A stretch of 8,297 nucleotides of DNA from Bdellovibrionales bacterium (GCA_022710165.1 JAKLHL010000059.1:1-8297), one strand, 5' to 3'; positions 1 to 7,069 are shown, numbered from the stretch's first letter. The notes: generated from the sequence alone by a model not told the origin. Numbers and translations are program-made.

Positions 1-1146
1 TCACCGACTATAATAAAGGGCGCATATCAGCTTGCAGATTCTGATGAATGGAAAGAATGCATTAGATATGTCTCTGCACTTTGGAACGACCTGGACGTGA
101 TGGAAGAGTGCCTTAAAGAGGCGGCACTTTTGATAAGGGACGACGAGTATAAGATGATACTTCTTTCCGTTGGTGAAAGGATAGAGGGTATTAAGCTCCT
201 GTGCGAAGGGGTCGTGAAATTATATTCAGATTCCACTCATCACGACGATACTTTTGTATATTGGGTCGGGTGGGACGGAAGAAAATCAGAGTGGCAGATA
301 GCACGTGCCTTTGTCGATCTGGGTTCGGTGCTAGCGGAAGAAGTGTACAAGAATTACAGTTCCTGCGTATTTACCTCGGCGACGCTTAGGACGGGGAGAT
401 CGTCTATTTCTCAGGACATAGGTTTTGACAGGATGCACGGCAAAGTCATCAGTGACGATGTAATATGCATACCTTCACCTTTCAACTACAAAGAGCATTC
501 AACGCTTTTCTTCATGAAGGAAACGATGAACCCAAATAACCCCGACTTTATAAAACATCTTGCCGCAATGGTCACTAATGTCGCTCAGCTCCTGGGCGGA
601 AGAACGCTGATACTCTTTTCCAGCATAAAGAGGATGAACCTTTGCTTTGCCGAGCTTGCTGTACAGCTGGCACCGAAGGGCTTTAAGATATTAAAACAGG
701 ATATGGGCGGTGATGTGGTCGGATATTTCATGTCAGAGAGTAAGGCCGTGCTTCTTGGTTCAGAAACCCTGGGCGAGGGATTGGACATAAAAGGTGAGAG
801 CCTTAGCTGCGTAATAATGGAACGTATGCCGGTCTTGATGAGGACACCTCTTTATGTGGCAAGAGAGGACCTTTATAAAAAGGTCAAGGGCAGGGACCCT
901 TATCAGGGTTTTGAACTACCTCAAAGGCTCTTGAAGTTAAGGCAGTGGTCGGGCAGGTTGATAAGGAGTAACACCGACAAGGGAGCTGTGGTCGTTTATG
1001 ATAAATGGTTCGTTACACAAAGGCCGGAATTAAGGAACGAGGTCGCTTCTGCAATGGACCCAATGCCGATAGAGGTCTGCTCATACTCCGAGCTAATTAA
1101 CAAGATGAAAGAAAAATACTCTAACTGGGGCTACGGCCTGGATTAA
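1..1146 (+). CDS. dinG: DinG/XPD-type ATP-dependent helicase, C-terminal part (5' truncated)
   Basis: The reading frame is open from the first base of the window, so this is the 3' part of a gene; the GTG at 97 is not its start. 381 codons are visible. The second RecA-like domain of a superfamily 2 DinG/XPD helicase is recognisable: S-A-T-L at about 376-387, an S-P-F segment near 466-474, an L-F-S-S motif near 607-624, motif V (GSETLGEGLDIKG) at 757-795 followed by V-I-M-E-R-M-P-V, and motif VI with QWSGRLIR at 943-966, then D-K-G. These residues bind and hydrolyse ATP and couple it to DNA translocation. Family members unwind DNA 5' to 3', act in repair or R-loop/replication-conflict processing, and often carry a 4Fe-4S domain. 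The Walker A, DEAH box and any Fe-S cysteines or fused exonuclease would lie outside the window. The DinG versus YoaA/XPD-like subgroup cannot be settled from this half. The stop overlaps the stop of the convergent gene by 4 nt. Confidence 0.88.
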   Translation, partial: SPTIIKGAYQLADSDEWKECIRYVSALWNDLDVMEECLKEAALLIRDDEYKMILLSVGERIEGIKLLCEGVVKLYSDSTHHDDTFVYWVGWDGRKSEWQIARAFVDLGSVLAEEVYKNYSSCVFTSATLRTGRSSISQDIGFDRMHGKVISDDVICIPSPFNYKEHSTLFFMKETMNPNNPDFIKHLAAMVTNVAQLLGGRTLILFSSIKRMNLCFAELAVQLAPKGFKILKQDMGGDVVGYFMSESKAVLLGSETLGEGLDIKGESLSCVIMERMPVLMRTPLYVAREDLYKKVKGRDPYQGFELPQRLLKLRQWSGRLIRSNTDKGAVVVYDKWFVTQRPELRNEVASAMDPMPIEVCSYSELINKMKEKYSNWGYGLD

Positions 1147-1598
1147 ACCTCAGCCTCTATCTTTTTAGCTGATTCCTCAAACAACTGTATGCCCATAGAT
1201 TGTTCAAGATATAGATGTATGAAGATGATTATGTCCTTGGTGTTCAGGGAGAATTTTTTCTTCATCTCAGCAAAGTATTTTACAACGTCATCAGTGCTGA
1301 TCTCCCTTTCAAGGTTCTCAAAGTGCTCGTTAAAGGCCTGTATCAGGGGCATGTTGTTGTTTAGCCAGTTCTGGCAGACCTTCTTGTAGAGTTTTCCCCT
1401 TCTTCTGAACTTGTCCAGTATCTCGGCCTCTTTTTGCTCCCTGTTCTCGGTGAGGTCTTTCCAGTCTTTCTGGCGCGGAAAGATGTCTTTAAGGTCCTTT
1501 ATTATGCCCAGAAGTTTTTTCTCGGGCGTTAGCTCGAATATGAGGTATTTTTCTACCTTCTCGTTAAAATCTATTTTTTTGTAAGTGTTCTTTTCCAT
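1143..1598 (-). CDS. Hypothetical small charged protein coupled to the aminotransferase
   Basis: I do not recognise this 151-residue protein. It is rich in Lys and Glu, has no signal peptide or convincing membrane segment, and looks mainly alpha-helical and cytosolic. The densest charged stretch is around residues 40-75 (K-D-W-K-D, E-I-L-D-K-F-R-R-R-G-K). A more hydrophobic helix, D-I-I-I-F-I-H-L-Y-L-E, lies near residues 122-132. There is no obvious catalytic motif or cysteine cluster. I chose the ATG at 1598 because it forms a TAATG overlap with the aminotransferase stop and has GGAG at 1608-1611 nine bases upstream. The ATG 15 nt further upstream (1613) has no Shine-Dalgarno. It is the second gene of a two-gene minus-strand unit, so co-translation with the aminotransferase is likely. 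A functional link is only inferred from this coupling. The 3' end converges on the helicase gene, with the two stops interlocked. Confidence 0.75.
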   Translation of the reverse strand: MEKNTYKKIDFNEKVEKYLIFELTPEKKLLGIIKDLKDIFPRQKDWKDLTENREQKEAEILDKFRRRGKLYKKVCQNWLNNNMPLIQAFNEHFENLEREISTDDVVKYFAEMKKKFSLNTKDIIIFIHLYLEQSMGIQLFEESAKKIEAEV

Positions 1599-2785
1599 TA
1601 TTTTCTTCTCCATTTGTTCATGAATTCAGCAAGCTTCATATATGAATCCTTCAAAGTAGCTTCATCAGGCAGGAACACTATCCTAAGGTGCTGTGTTCCT
1701 GGCTTTTGTCCAAAACCGCTTCCTGGCACTACTATGACGCCGGTCTCCATTATCAGGCTCTTTACAAAATCAGCATCATCTTTTACGTCGAGCTTTGGGA
1801 AGGCATAGAAGGCTCCTTTTGGTTTTACACAGCTTATTCCTTCGATGTCGTTCAGCATCTTGTAGGTCATGTCCCTTCTTGGGGTCATCTTTTTCATTAA
1901 CGCTGTAAGATGGTCCTGAGGTCCTTCAAGTGCGGCCTTTACACTTGCCATAACAGGTGTACATGCGCACAATCTTGCCCTTAACAGTTTGTTCAGAGCG
2001 TCCAGGAAACCAGAAAGCTTTTGTTTGTTCCCGCTCGCTATTCCCCATCCTATTCTGAACCCTGGGGCTATGTATGATTTTGATACGCCGTTGAATGTTA
2101 TCACAGGAAGGTCCGGGTTCAATGATGCCAGCGAGATGTGCTTTGCATCGTCATATAGTATCTTGTCATATATCTCGTCGCAGAGCACTAAAAGGTCCTT
2201 TTCTTCTGCTATCTTTGCTATCTCCATCAACATTTCTTTGGAGCAGACACTGCCAGTAGGGTTGTTCGGATTTATAAGGACTATTGCCTTGGTCCTTGAG
2301 TTTATCTTTTTCCTTATATCGTCAGGATCAGGCATCCAATCATTTGCTTCGTCAAGGTAGTAAGGGTTCTCTGGTGCATCCAACTTTGCCTGTACAGCGG
2401 TGTAAAGAGGGTAACCAGGGAACGGAGTGAGTACGTTGTCGCCGGGGTCTAAGAGCGCCGTAAGACAAAGTTCTATGGCCTCGCTGGCGCCGGATGTTAT
2501 GAACACATCCTGGACGTTCTGGATATTCAGCCTCTTGGCTTCCCTCTTAACAGCCTCTACGGCCTCATCAGTTCCGCTGCTTGCGCAGTAACCGTTCTGT
2601 CCCTCGAGCATCGCTTTATGAACGGCCTCTATCATGTGCTGCGGGGTAGAATGATCGAACTTTAAAGGATCTCCTATATTAAGGTAGTGTAAAGGCAGCC
2701 CTTTCTTTTTTGCTTCACCGGCAACAGAAAGTATGTCCCTCACCGCGTACTTTACATTGTCACATTTCTTAGAGTGCTTTATCAT
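1598..2785 (-). CDS. alaA: PLP-dependent class I/II aminotransferase, AlaA-like
   Basis: This 395-residue fold-type I aminotransferase transfers an amino group between an amino acid (probably alanine or another small substrate) and 2-oxoglutarate/pyruvate in the cytosol. Visible motifs, numbered from the ATG at 2785: N-terminal substrate loop L-N-I-G-D-P (35-40), phosphate-binding S-G-A-S-E (98-102), NPNNPTG (172-178), C-D-E-I-Y-D-K-I-L-Y-D-D (202-213), the Schiff-base lysine K236 in S-K-S-Y with the following G-F-R-I-G-W, and the carboxylate-binding R368 in L-R-I-V-F. From memory, the stretches around N-P-N-N-P-T-G, D-E-I-Y-D-K-I-L-Y-D-D, and V-K-P-K-G-A-F-Y-A-F-P resemble E. coli AlaA closely. 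The specificity is inferred; aspartate or aromatic aminotransferase activity is not excluded. An in-frame TTG at 2845 would add 20 residues, but ATG 2785 has AGGAG ten bases upstream and the TTG lies inside a candidate -35 box. It is transcribed divergently from rpmI and overlaps the next gene by TAATG. Confidence 0.9.
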   Translation of the reverse strand: MIKHSKKCDNVKYAVRDILSVAGEAKKKGLPLHYLNIGDPLKFDHSTPQHMIEAVHKAMLEGQNGYCASSGTDEAVEAVKREAKRLNIQNVQDVFITSGASEAIELCLTALLDPGDNVLTPFPGYPLYTAVQAKLDAPENPYYLDEANDWMPDPDDIRKKINSRTKAIVLINPNNPTGSVCSKEMLMEIAKIAEEKDLLVLCDEIYDKILYDDAKHISLASLNPDLPVITFNGVSKSYIAPGFRIGWGIASGNKQKLSGFLDALNKLLRARLCACTPVMASVKAALEGPQDHLTALMKKMTPRRDMTYKMLNDIEGISCVKPKGAFYAFPKLDVKDDADFVKSLIMETGVIVVPGSGFGQKPGTQHLRIVFLPDEATLKDSYMKLAEFMNKWRRK

Positions 2786-2795
2786 CTTGTTAAAA

Positions 2796-2800
2796 CTCCT
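2796..2800 (-). promoter_or_regulatory. Ribosome binding site fixing the aminotransferase start
   Basis: AGGAG on the minus strand lies ten bases before the ATG at 2785. It supports this start over the in-frame TTG 60 nt upstream, which has no Shine-Dalgarno of its own. Confidence 0.7.
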
Positions 2801-2817
2801 TGTTAATTTCCGGATAA

Positions 2818-2845
2818 GTTTTATTAATATAGCATTACTTGTCAA
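2818..2845 (-). promoter_or_regulatory. Candidate sigma70 promoter of the aminotransferase unit
   Basis: On the minus strand a perfect TTGACA (2845-2840) is followed after 16 bp by TAAAAC (2823-2818, 4 of 6 matches to TATAAT). The spacer is AT-rich. Initiation would fall near 2811, leaving a leader of roughly 25 nt that still contains the AGGAG ribosome binding site. This is a pattern match only; the -10 box is imperfect. Confidence 0.4.
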
Positions 2846-2944
2846 GAAGTGATGTTCTGCGTTGAAGGGCTTTAGTGTGGGTAAGTTTATGATATTAAAG
2901 GGTTATATGGGCTTAAATGATTTTAGGCGCAAATATAAAAACTC

Positions 2945-2973
2945 TTTACAATCAATACAATATTTGTTAGAAC
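2945..2973 (+). promoter_or_regulatory. Candidate promoter of the rpmI-rplT-pheST operon
   Basis: TTTACA (2945-2950, 5 of 6 to the -35 consensus) is followed after 17 bp by TAGAAC (2968-2973, 4 of 6), with TG one base upstream (2965-2966) as in extended -10 promoters. The transcript would start near 2980 with a leader of about 28 nt. That is too short for a typical L20-binding leader or a T-box. A competing upstream start is possible because the interval is AT-rich and contains other -10-like hexamers such as TACAAT at 2956-2961. Confidence 0.35.
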
Positions 2974-3007
2974 TCGCTTTCGTTAATTAATGACAAAGGG
3001 GAATTGT

Positions 3008-3208
3008 ATGCCAAAGCTAAAGACTAAAAAAGGTGCTTCAAAACGCTTCAAAGTTACTGCTACAGGTAAAATAAAACATAAAAAAGCATACCTTATGCAT
3101 AAACTAGGATGTAAAACAGAAGCTCAAAAAAGAAATTTAAAACAGAAAGGGATACTTGAACCAGGTGATGCTGGTCTTGTTAAACAACAGCTCCCTTACG
3201 AGTTTTAA
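3008..3208 (+). CDS. rpmI: 50S ribosomal protein L35
   Basis: This 66-residue, strongly basic protein has the L35 pattern: M-P-K-L-K-T-K-K-G-A at the N-terminus, S-K-R-F-K-V-T-A-T-G-K-I-K (11-23), the conserved H31 region, and the C-terminal Q-L-P-Y. L35 is a structural component of the large subunit, bound to 23S rRNA. The start at 3008 is preceded by AAGGGG (2996-3001) six bases upstream and gives the normal family length. An in-frame ATG at 2990 would add six residues but has no ribosome binding site. It is the first gene of the cluster here because infC is not upstream, and it is followed by rplT after 23 nt. Its codons are more AT-rich (many AAA) than those of the genes downstream, perhaps reflecting high expression and lysine content. 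Confidence 0.95.
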   Translation: MPKLKTKKGASKRFKVTATGKIKHKKAYLMHKLGCKTEAQKRNLKQKGILEPGDAGLVKQQLPYEF

Positions 3209-3231
3209 TAAGTAATTAAAAGGAGTTTGAT

Positions 3232-3588
3232 ATGGCAAGGGCAAAAGGCGGAGTAAAAACAAAGAATAGCCACAAGAAATGGCTGAAGCTTGCAAAGAGC
3301 TTCTGTGGCAGACGTTCGACAATAATCAAGACAGGTAAGCTTGCTGTTATACATGCACTTGCTTACGCTTACGTTGGCAGAAAGAAAAATAAACGTAATA
3401 TGCGTCAGCTGTGGACAACTAGGATAAATGCGGCATCAAAAGAGCATCAGCTTGCATATTCAAAGTTCATAAACGGACTTAAGAAGGCAAACGTTGAACT
3501 GGATAGAAAGGTCCTGGCTGCTATAGCCAGTGAGGACGCAAAAACATTTGCTTCTCTTGTCCAAATATCCAGGTCGGCTGGCAATTGA
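3232..3588 (+). CDS. rplT: 50S ribosomal protein L20
   Basis: The 118-residue product matches L20 along its length: basic N-terminal tail with H-K-K-W-L-K-L-A-K (14-22), G-R-R-S (26-29), A-Y-A-Y-V-G-R-K-K-N-K-R (44-55), L-W-T-T-R-I-N-A-A (60-68), and Y-S-K-F-I-N-G-L-K-K-A (76-86), then D-R-K-V-L-A. L20 binds 23S rRNA early and is needed for 50S assembly; in several bacteria it represses its own operon by binding the mRNA leader. AGGAG at 3221-3225, six bases before the ATG, supports the start. The segment F-C-G-R-R (24-28) has Cys where many homologues carry Arg, Tyr or Trp. Its stop overlaps the TTG start of pheS by 4 nt, so PheS synthesis is probably coupled to L20 translation. Confidence 0.97.
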   Translation: MARAKGGVKTKNSHKKWLKLAKSFCGRRSTIIKTGKLAVIHALAYAYVGRKKNKRNMRQLWTTRINAASKEHQLAYSKFINGLKKANVELDRKVLAAIASEDAKTFASLVQISRSAGN

Positions 3589-4616
3589 GCAAACCTGATC
3601 TAAAAACTCTTATATCAGAGCTTGAGGGGAAGCTTAAAAAAGAGCTTTCCAGTGTCGGTAATTTAAAAGATCTAGAAGAACTAAAGATAAAAGCGCTCGG
3701 AAAAAAGAGCGAGCTTTATTCCATCCTAAGGAACATAGGCGAGCTTCCTCCTGAAGAAAGAAAACATGCCGGCGAGAGCGTCAATAAGTTAAAGACCATC
3801 CTTGAAGAAGAAATATCCAAAGTAGAATCTGAGCTTAAGAAGAAAGCAGGTGCAGAAAAACTTTCTGCAGAGGCTGTGGATATAACCATGCCTGGGGATT
3901 ACATAAGGAAAGGTTCGCTTCACCCAGTGGCCCAGATAATGGAAGAGATCGTAGAGATATTCAAACCTCTTGGCTACAGCGTGGTGCATGGCCCGGAAAT
4001 AGAACATGAGTTCTTTAACTTTGATGCATTGAACATACCTGGCGATCATCCTGCAAGGGATATGCAGGATACTTTTTATCTTGGCAAGGATACAGTGCTA
4101 AGGACTCACACCTCGCCTGTACAGGCAAGGACGATGATGCAGACAAAACCGCCGGTGAGGGTACTCTCTCCCGGTAAAGTATACCGCTCTGATTATGACG
4201 TCACACATACCCCTATGTTCCATCAGATAGAGGGTTTGTATGTGGACGAGGGAATAAAATTCTCTCATCTTAAAGGTACGCTGCTTTATTTCGCGAAGAG
4301 GATGTTCGGTCAGGATACGTCGATAAGATTAAGACCAAGCTACTTCTCTTTTACTGAACCATCAGCAGAGGTGGACGTTACCTGTGTTGCATGCAAGGGC
4401 AAGGGATGCAGGATATGCAAGGGCACAGGCTGGCTGGAGATACTTGGCTGCGGAATGGTGAACCCTAACGTGTTCAAACAGGTCGGTTATCCAGAGACGA
4501 TGACAGGCTTTGCGTTTGGCATGGGCCTGGAAAGGATAGCCATGCTCAAGTACAAGATAAACGACCTTAGATTGTTCTTTGAGAACGACGTAAGGTTCTT
4601 GAGGCAGTTCAAATGA
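3585..4616 (+). CDS. pheS: Phenylalanine--tRNA ligase alpha subunit
   Basis: PheS is the catalytic alpha subunit of the cytosolic (alphabeta)2 synthetase that charges tRNA-Phe. The 343 residues show an N-terminal coiled coil (about 1-95) that contacts tRNA, then the class II core: motif 1 region H-P-V-A-Q-I-M-E-E-I (113-122), D-T-F-Y-L and the H-T-S-P-V-Q segment (162-180), motif 2 with V-Y-R-S-D (199-203) and H-Q-I-E-G (213-217), F-T-E-P-S-A-E-V-D-V (256-265), and motif 3 G-F-A-F-G-M-G-L-E-R (308-317). A cysteine cluster C-x2-C-x4-C-x2-C at 267-278 sits in the loop before G-W-L-E-I-L-G, as in many non-enteric PheS proteins. The start must be the TTG at 3585: the next in-frame ATG lies near residue 102, inside the fold. 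Only a weak AGG precedes it, so the ATTGA overlap with rplT probably drives initiation by coupling. It overlaps pheT by ATGA. Confidence 0.97.
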   Translation: MSKPDLKTLISELEGKLKKELSSVGNLKDLEELKIKALGKKSELYSILRNIGELPPEERKHAGESVNKLKTILEEEISKVESELKKKAGAEKLSAEAVDITMPGDYIRKGSLHPVAQIMEEIVEIFKPLGYSVVHGPEIEHEFFNFDALNIPGDHPARDMQDTFYLGKDTVLRTHTSPVQARTMMQTKPPVRVLSPGKVYRSDYDVTHTPMFHQIEGLYVDEGIKFSHLKGTLLYFAKRMFGQDTSIRLRPSYFSFTEPSAEVDVTCVACKGKGCRICKGTGWLEILGCGMVNPNVFKQVGYPETMTGFAFGMGLERIAMLKYKINDLRLFFENDVRFLRQFK

Positions 4617-7054
4617 AGTTCAGCATTAACTGGTTGAAGGACTTTATACAGATAGATAATTCACAAGCTGAGTTCGTCGCGGACTCGCTTACCAATAGAG
4701 GCATAGAGGTTGAGTCCATGGACGCTCAAGGCAAGGGCCTTGATAACGTCGTGGTCGGGAAGATACTCTCTAAACAAAAACATCCTGATGCAGACAAACT
4801 CTCGCTGCTTTCTGTTGACGCAGGCAAGGAAAAACTCCAGATAGTCTGCGGTGCAAGCAATATGAAAGAAGGTGACAACGTCGTAGTTTCACTTGTCGGC
4901 GCAAAACTCCCTAATGGTCTCGAGATAAAAAAGACAAAGATACGCGGAGTTGAATCTTTCGGGATGTGCTGTTCATTGTCAGAACTTAAGATGGCAGAAG
5001 AGAGCGACGGTATAATAATACTGCCCGAGACCGCAGTGCCAGGTACTCCTATAACCGAGGCAATGGAGCTTGATGATGTTGTTATAGATATAGCAACGGC
5101 AGCCAACAGGGGCGATATACTGGGCATGCTCGGCATATCTAGGGAAGTAGGGTCTATACTAGGAAAAAAACCTGAGTTCAAGGTCCAGCCCGTTTTAAAG
5201 ACGCAAAAAGGCCACGGTCCTTTGGCGGTAGAGATCCACGACAAGAGGTGCAGAAGATATATAGGAAGATATATAGAGGGCGTTAAGATAAAACCATCAC
5301 CAAGATGGATGTGCAAGAAATTAGAGGCTGTAGGGCTTAGACCTATAAACAACCTTGTTGATATAACCAATTACGTAATGTACGAGCTAGGCCAGCCTTT
5401 ACACGTTTTTGATGCCAGCATGGTTGCAGGTAAAAAGATAATAGTAAGGTCGGCAAAAGAGAACGAGAAGATAAAACTCTTGGACGGTACAGAAAAGACC
5501 CTGCTGCCAAGGGACCTCTTGATAACTGATGAGAAGCATCCGCTTGCCATAGCAGGCGTTATGGGCGGCGAGGGTTCTGGTGTATATGATACCACCAAGG
5601 ACGTTATACTTGAGTGCGCCTACTTTGAACCATCATCGATAAGGGTGACCGCAAAAAAACACGGTATAAGCACAGACTCCTCTTACAGGTTCGAGCGCGG
5701 TGTTGATTTTGACCTTATGAAAGATGTTGTTGAAAGGGCTACCCAGCTTATCCAGGAACTCGGCGAGCCTGAAAAGATATACGAGGCGCTGGATGTTGTC
5801 TCTGACCCAAAAAAGAACCGCAGCATAAAGATAAGTGCAAGGGCTGCAGCAGATTTTCTTGGAATGGAAATAGACTCAGGGGTAATAGCCGCCTGCCTTA
5901 AATCAATAGGCTTTGAGGCTGTAAGCAACCAGGACAATATAAATGTAGAGATACCTTCTTGGAGAGGCGATGTTTCTCTCCAGGCTGACATATATGAGGA
6001 AGTCGCAAGGGTATATGGCTTCGATAAGATACCCGCAGAACTTCCTGCGGTAAGTGTGGACCCTGATTTTGAGAACCTCCCTAATATCGACGTAGTGAAC
6101 TCAAGGGCAAGGCATGCCCTAAAGGGTCTTGGATATTTTGAGGCGATAACCTATACTTTCGTGCCTGATACTCATCATGAGGCTATGGGCTATGACCAAG
6201 ACTCTGTGATAAAGGTGCTTAATCCTATAGCTGAGACCATGAAGGTCATGCGTGTTAGCATGATACCAGGTTTGCTAGATGCTGTAAGGTACAATCTCAA
6301 TCACAGGAATATGGACGTTAAGTTGTTCGAGATAGGCAAGACCTACCATCCAAAACGTGAACAGGAACATTATGGCGACAAGCCTTCTCCGTCGCAGACC
6401 ATTGCAAGTGAGCAGGGTGTTCTTTGCATGTTACTAAGCGGCAACGTTATAGATAGAGAGAATTGGAAGGCGCAAAAAGAAAAGAAAGTGGATTTTTATA
6501 CTGCAAAAGGCGACCTTAACTACTTGCTAGAATATTTAAGGGTGCCTAGTTATGATCTGCAGGGCTTAAAGGATGGAGAGGCAAAATATTTGAACCCTGG
6601 TGCGGCAGCAAGCGTTAAGTGCTGTGGCAGGCCATGCGGTTACATAGGAAAGCTCCACCCAGAGATGGCAGCAAAATTCGATCTTGAGGGTTTGGACCTT
6701 TACATAGTTGAATTGTACACGGACGTGCTAAAGGACGTGTTCGGGTCTACCCCTGTATTTAAGGAACTGCCCAAGTTCCCGAATGTAAGGCGTGACCTTT
6801 CTTTTATTACAGATGCAAAGATCAATGATGCCGATATTATGCAAGCCATAAAAAAGGCCAGGGTAGCGGGTCTTAAGGAATTTGGGGTCTTTGACCTTTA
6901 TAAGGGCAAGGGCGTTCCAGAAGGCAAAAAGAGCATGGCTTACATGTTCGTTTTTGGCAGCGATGAAAGGACCCTTACTGATGCAGAGGTTGATGGGAGC
7001 ATGAAAATAGTGTCAGAATTGCTAAAAAGTGAATTTTCTATTGAAATCCGCTGA
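4613..7054 (+). CDS. pheT: Phenylalanine--tRNA ligase beta subunit
   Basis: PheT partners PheS in the tetramer; it binds tRNA-Phe and edits Tyr-tRNA-Phe. The 813 residues give the normal bacterial domain order: an OB-fold tRNA-binding domain (about 42-150, with K-Q-K-H-P-D-A-D-K-L and V-C-G-A-S-N), the B3/4 editing domain (about 212-390, with N-N-L-V-D-I-T-N-Y-V, G-Q-P-L-H-V-F-D, G-V-M-G-G and S-S-Y-R-F-E-R-G-V-D), B5 (about 403-475, ending I-P-S-W-R-G-D-V and E-E-V-A-R-V-Y-G-F-D-K-I-P), a catalytic-like core (about 490-705), and a C-terminal ferredoxin-fold anticodon-binding domain (about 717-812, starting F-P-N-V-R-R-D-L-S-F). The ATG overlaps the pheS stop by 4 nt and has GAGG (4601-4604) eight bases upstream. 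A perfect 12-bp tandem duplication at 5253-5276 encodes R-Y-I-G-R-Y-I-E at the start of B3/4. Confidence 0.97.
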   Translation: MKFSINWLKDFIQIDNSQAEFVADSLTNRGIEVESMDAQGKGLDNVVVGKILSKQKHPDADKLSLLSVDAGKEKLQIVCGASNMKEGDNVVVSLVGAKLPNGLEIKKTKIRGVESFGMCCSLSELKMAEESDGIIILPETAVPGTPITEAMELDDVVIDIATAANRGDILGMLGISREVGSILGKKPEFKVQPVLKTQKGHGPLAVEIHDKRCRRYIGRYIEGVKIKPSPRWMCKKLEAVGLRPINNLVDITNYVMYELGQPLHVFDASMVAGKKIIVRSAKENEKIKLLDGTEKTLLPRDLLITDEKHPLAIAGVMGGEGSGVYDTTKDVILECAYFEPSSIRVTAKKHGISTDSSYRFERGVDFDLMKDVVERATQLIQELGEPEKIYEALDVVSDPKKNRSIKISARAAADFLGMEIDSGVIAACLKSIGFEAVSNQDNINVEIPSWRGDVSLQADIYEEVARVYGFDKIPAELPAVSVDPDFENLPNIDVVNSRARHALKGLGYFEAITYTFVPDTHHEAMGYDQDSVIKVLNPIAETMKVMRVSMIPGLLDAVRYNLNHRNMDVKLFEIGKTYHPKREQEHYGDKPSPSQTIASEQGVLCMLLSGNVIDRENWKAQKEKKVDFYTAKGDLNYLLEYLRVPSYDLQGLKDGEAKYLNPGAAASVKCCGRPCGYIGKLHPEMAAKFDLEGLDLYIVELYTDVLKDVFGSTPVFKELPKFPNVRRDLSFITDAKINDADIMQAIKKARVAGLKEFGVFDLYKGKGVPEGKKSMAYMFVFGSDERTLTDAEVDGSMKIVSELLKSEFSIEIR
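5253..5276 (+). repeat. Perfect 12-bp tandem repeat inside pheT
   Basis: GAAGATATATAG occurs twice head-to-tail (5253-5264 and 5265-5276). It is in frame and encodes the alternating R-Y-I-G / R-Y-I-E at PheT residues 215-222. Because an R-Y-x-G-R pattern is common at this position in PheT, this looks like codon-level coincidence or old convergence rather than an insertion. Confidence 0.8.
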
Positions 7055-7069
7055 GTTATCTGGTGAAAT
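7041..7069 (+). promoter_or_regulatory. Weak candidate internal promoter ahead of the IHF-like gene
   Basis: TTGAAA (7041-7046, 5 of 6) lies 17 bp before TGAAAT (7064-7069, 4 of 6), with TG at 7061-7062 giving an extended -10 form. It spans the pheT stop and would allow the DNA-binding genes to be transcribed apart from pheST, leaving a leader of about 35 nt. The -10 lacks the important A at its second position, so this is a tentative pattern match. Confidence 0.25.

Noticed and set aside
97..99. GTG at 97 as the helicase start
   Set aside because: The same frame is open to base 1 with helicase-like sequence, and the remaining motifs require a much longer protein upstream.
2990..2992. ATG 18 nt upstream of rpmI as its start
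   Set aside because: There is no Shine-Dalgarno before it, while AAGGGG stands six bases before the ATG at 3008, which gives the canonical L35 N-terminus and length.
2846..3007. T-box, riboswitch or L20-binding leader ahead of rpmI
   Set aside because: I found no T-box core sequence, no terminator hairpin with a U-run, and no convincing long inverted repeat in this AT-rich interval.
5253..5276. The tandem repeat in pheT as a recent insertion or slippage mutation
   Set aside because: The encoded R-Y-I-G-R pattern sits where PheT proteins normally have R-Y-x-G-R, and overall length is normal, so no extra residues were added.
4726..5370. 214-codon open frame on the minus strand inside pheT
   Set aside because: It lies wholly antisense to well-conserved PheT domains, its translation is Ser/Pro/Thr/Ile-rich low-information sequence with no motif, and it has no credible ribosome binding site.
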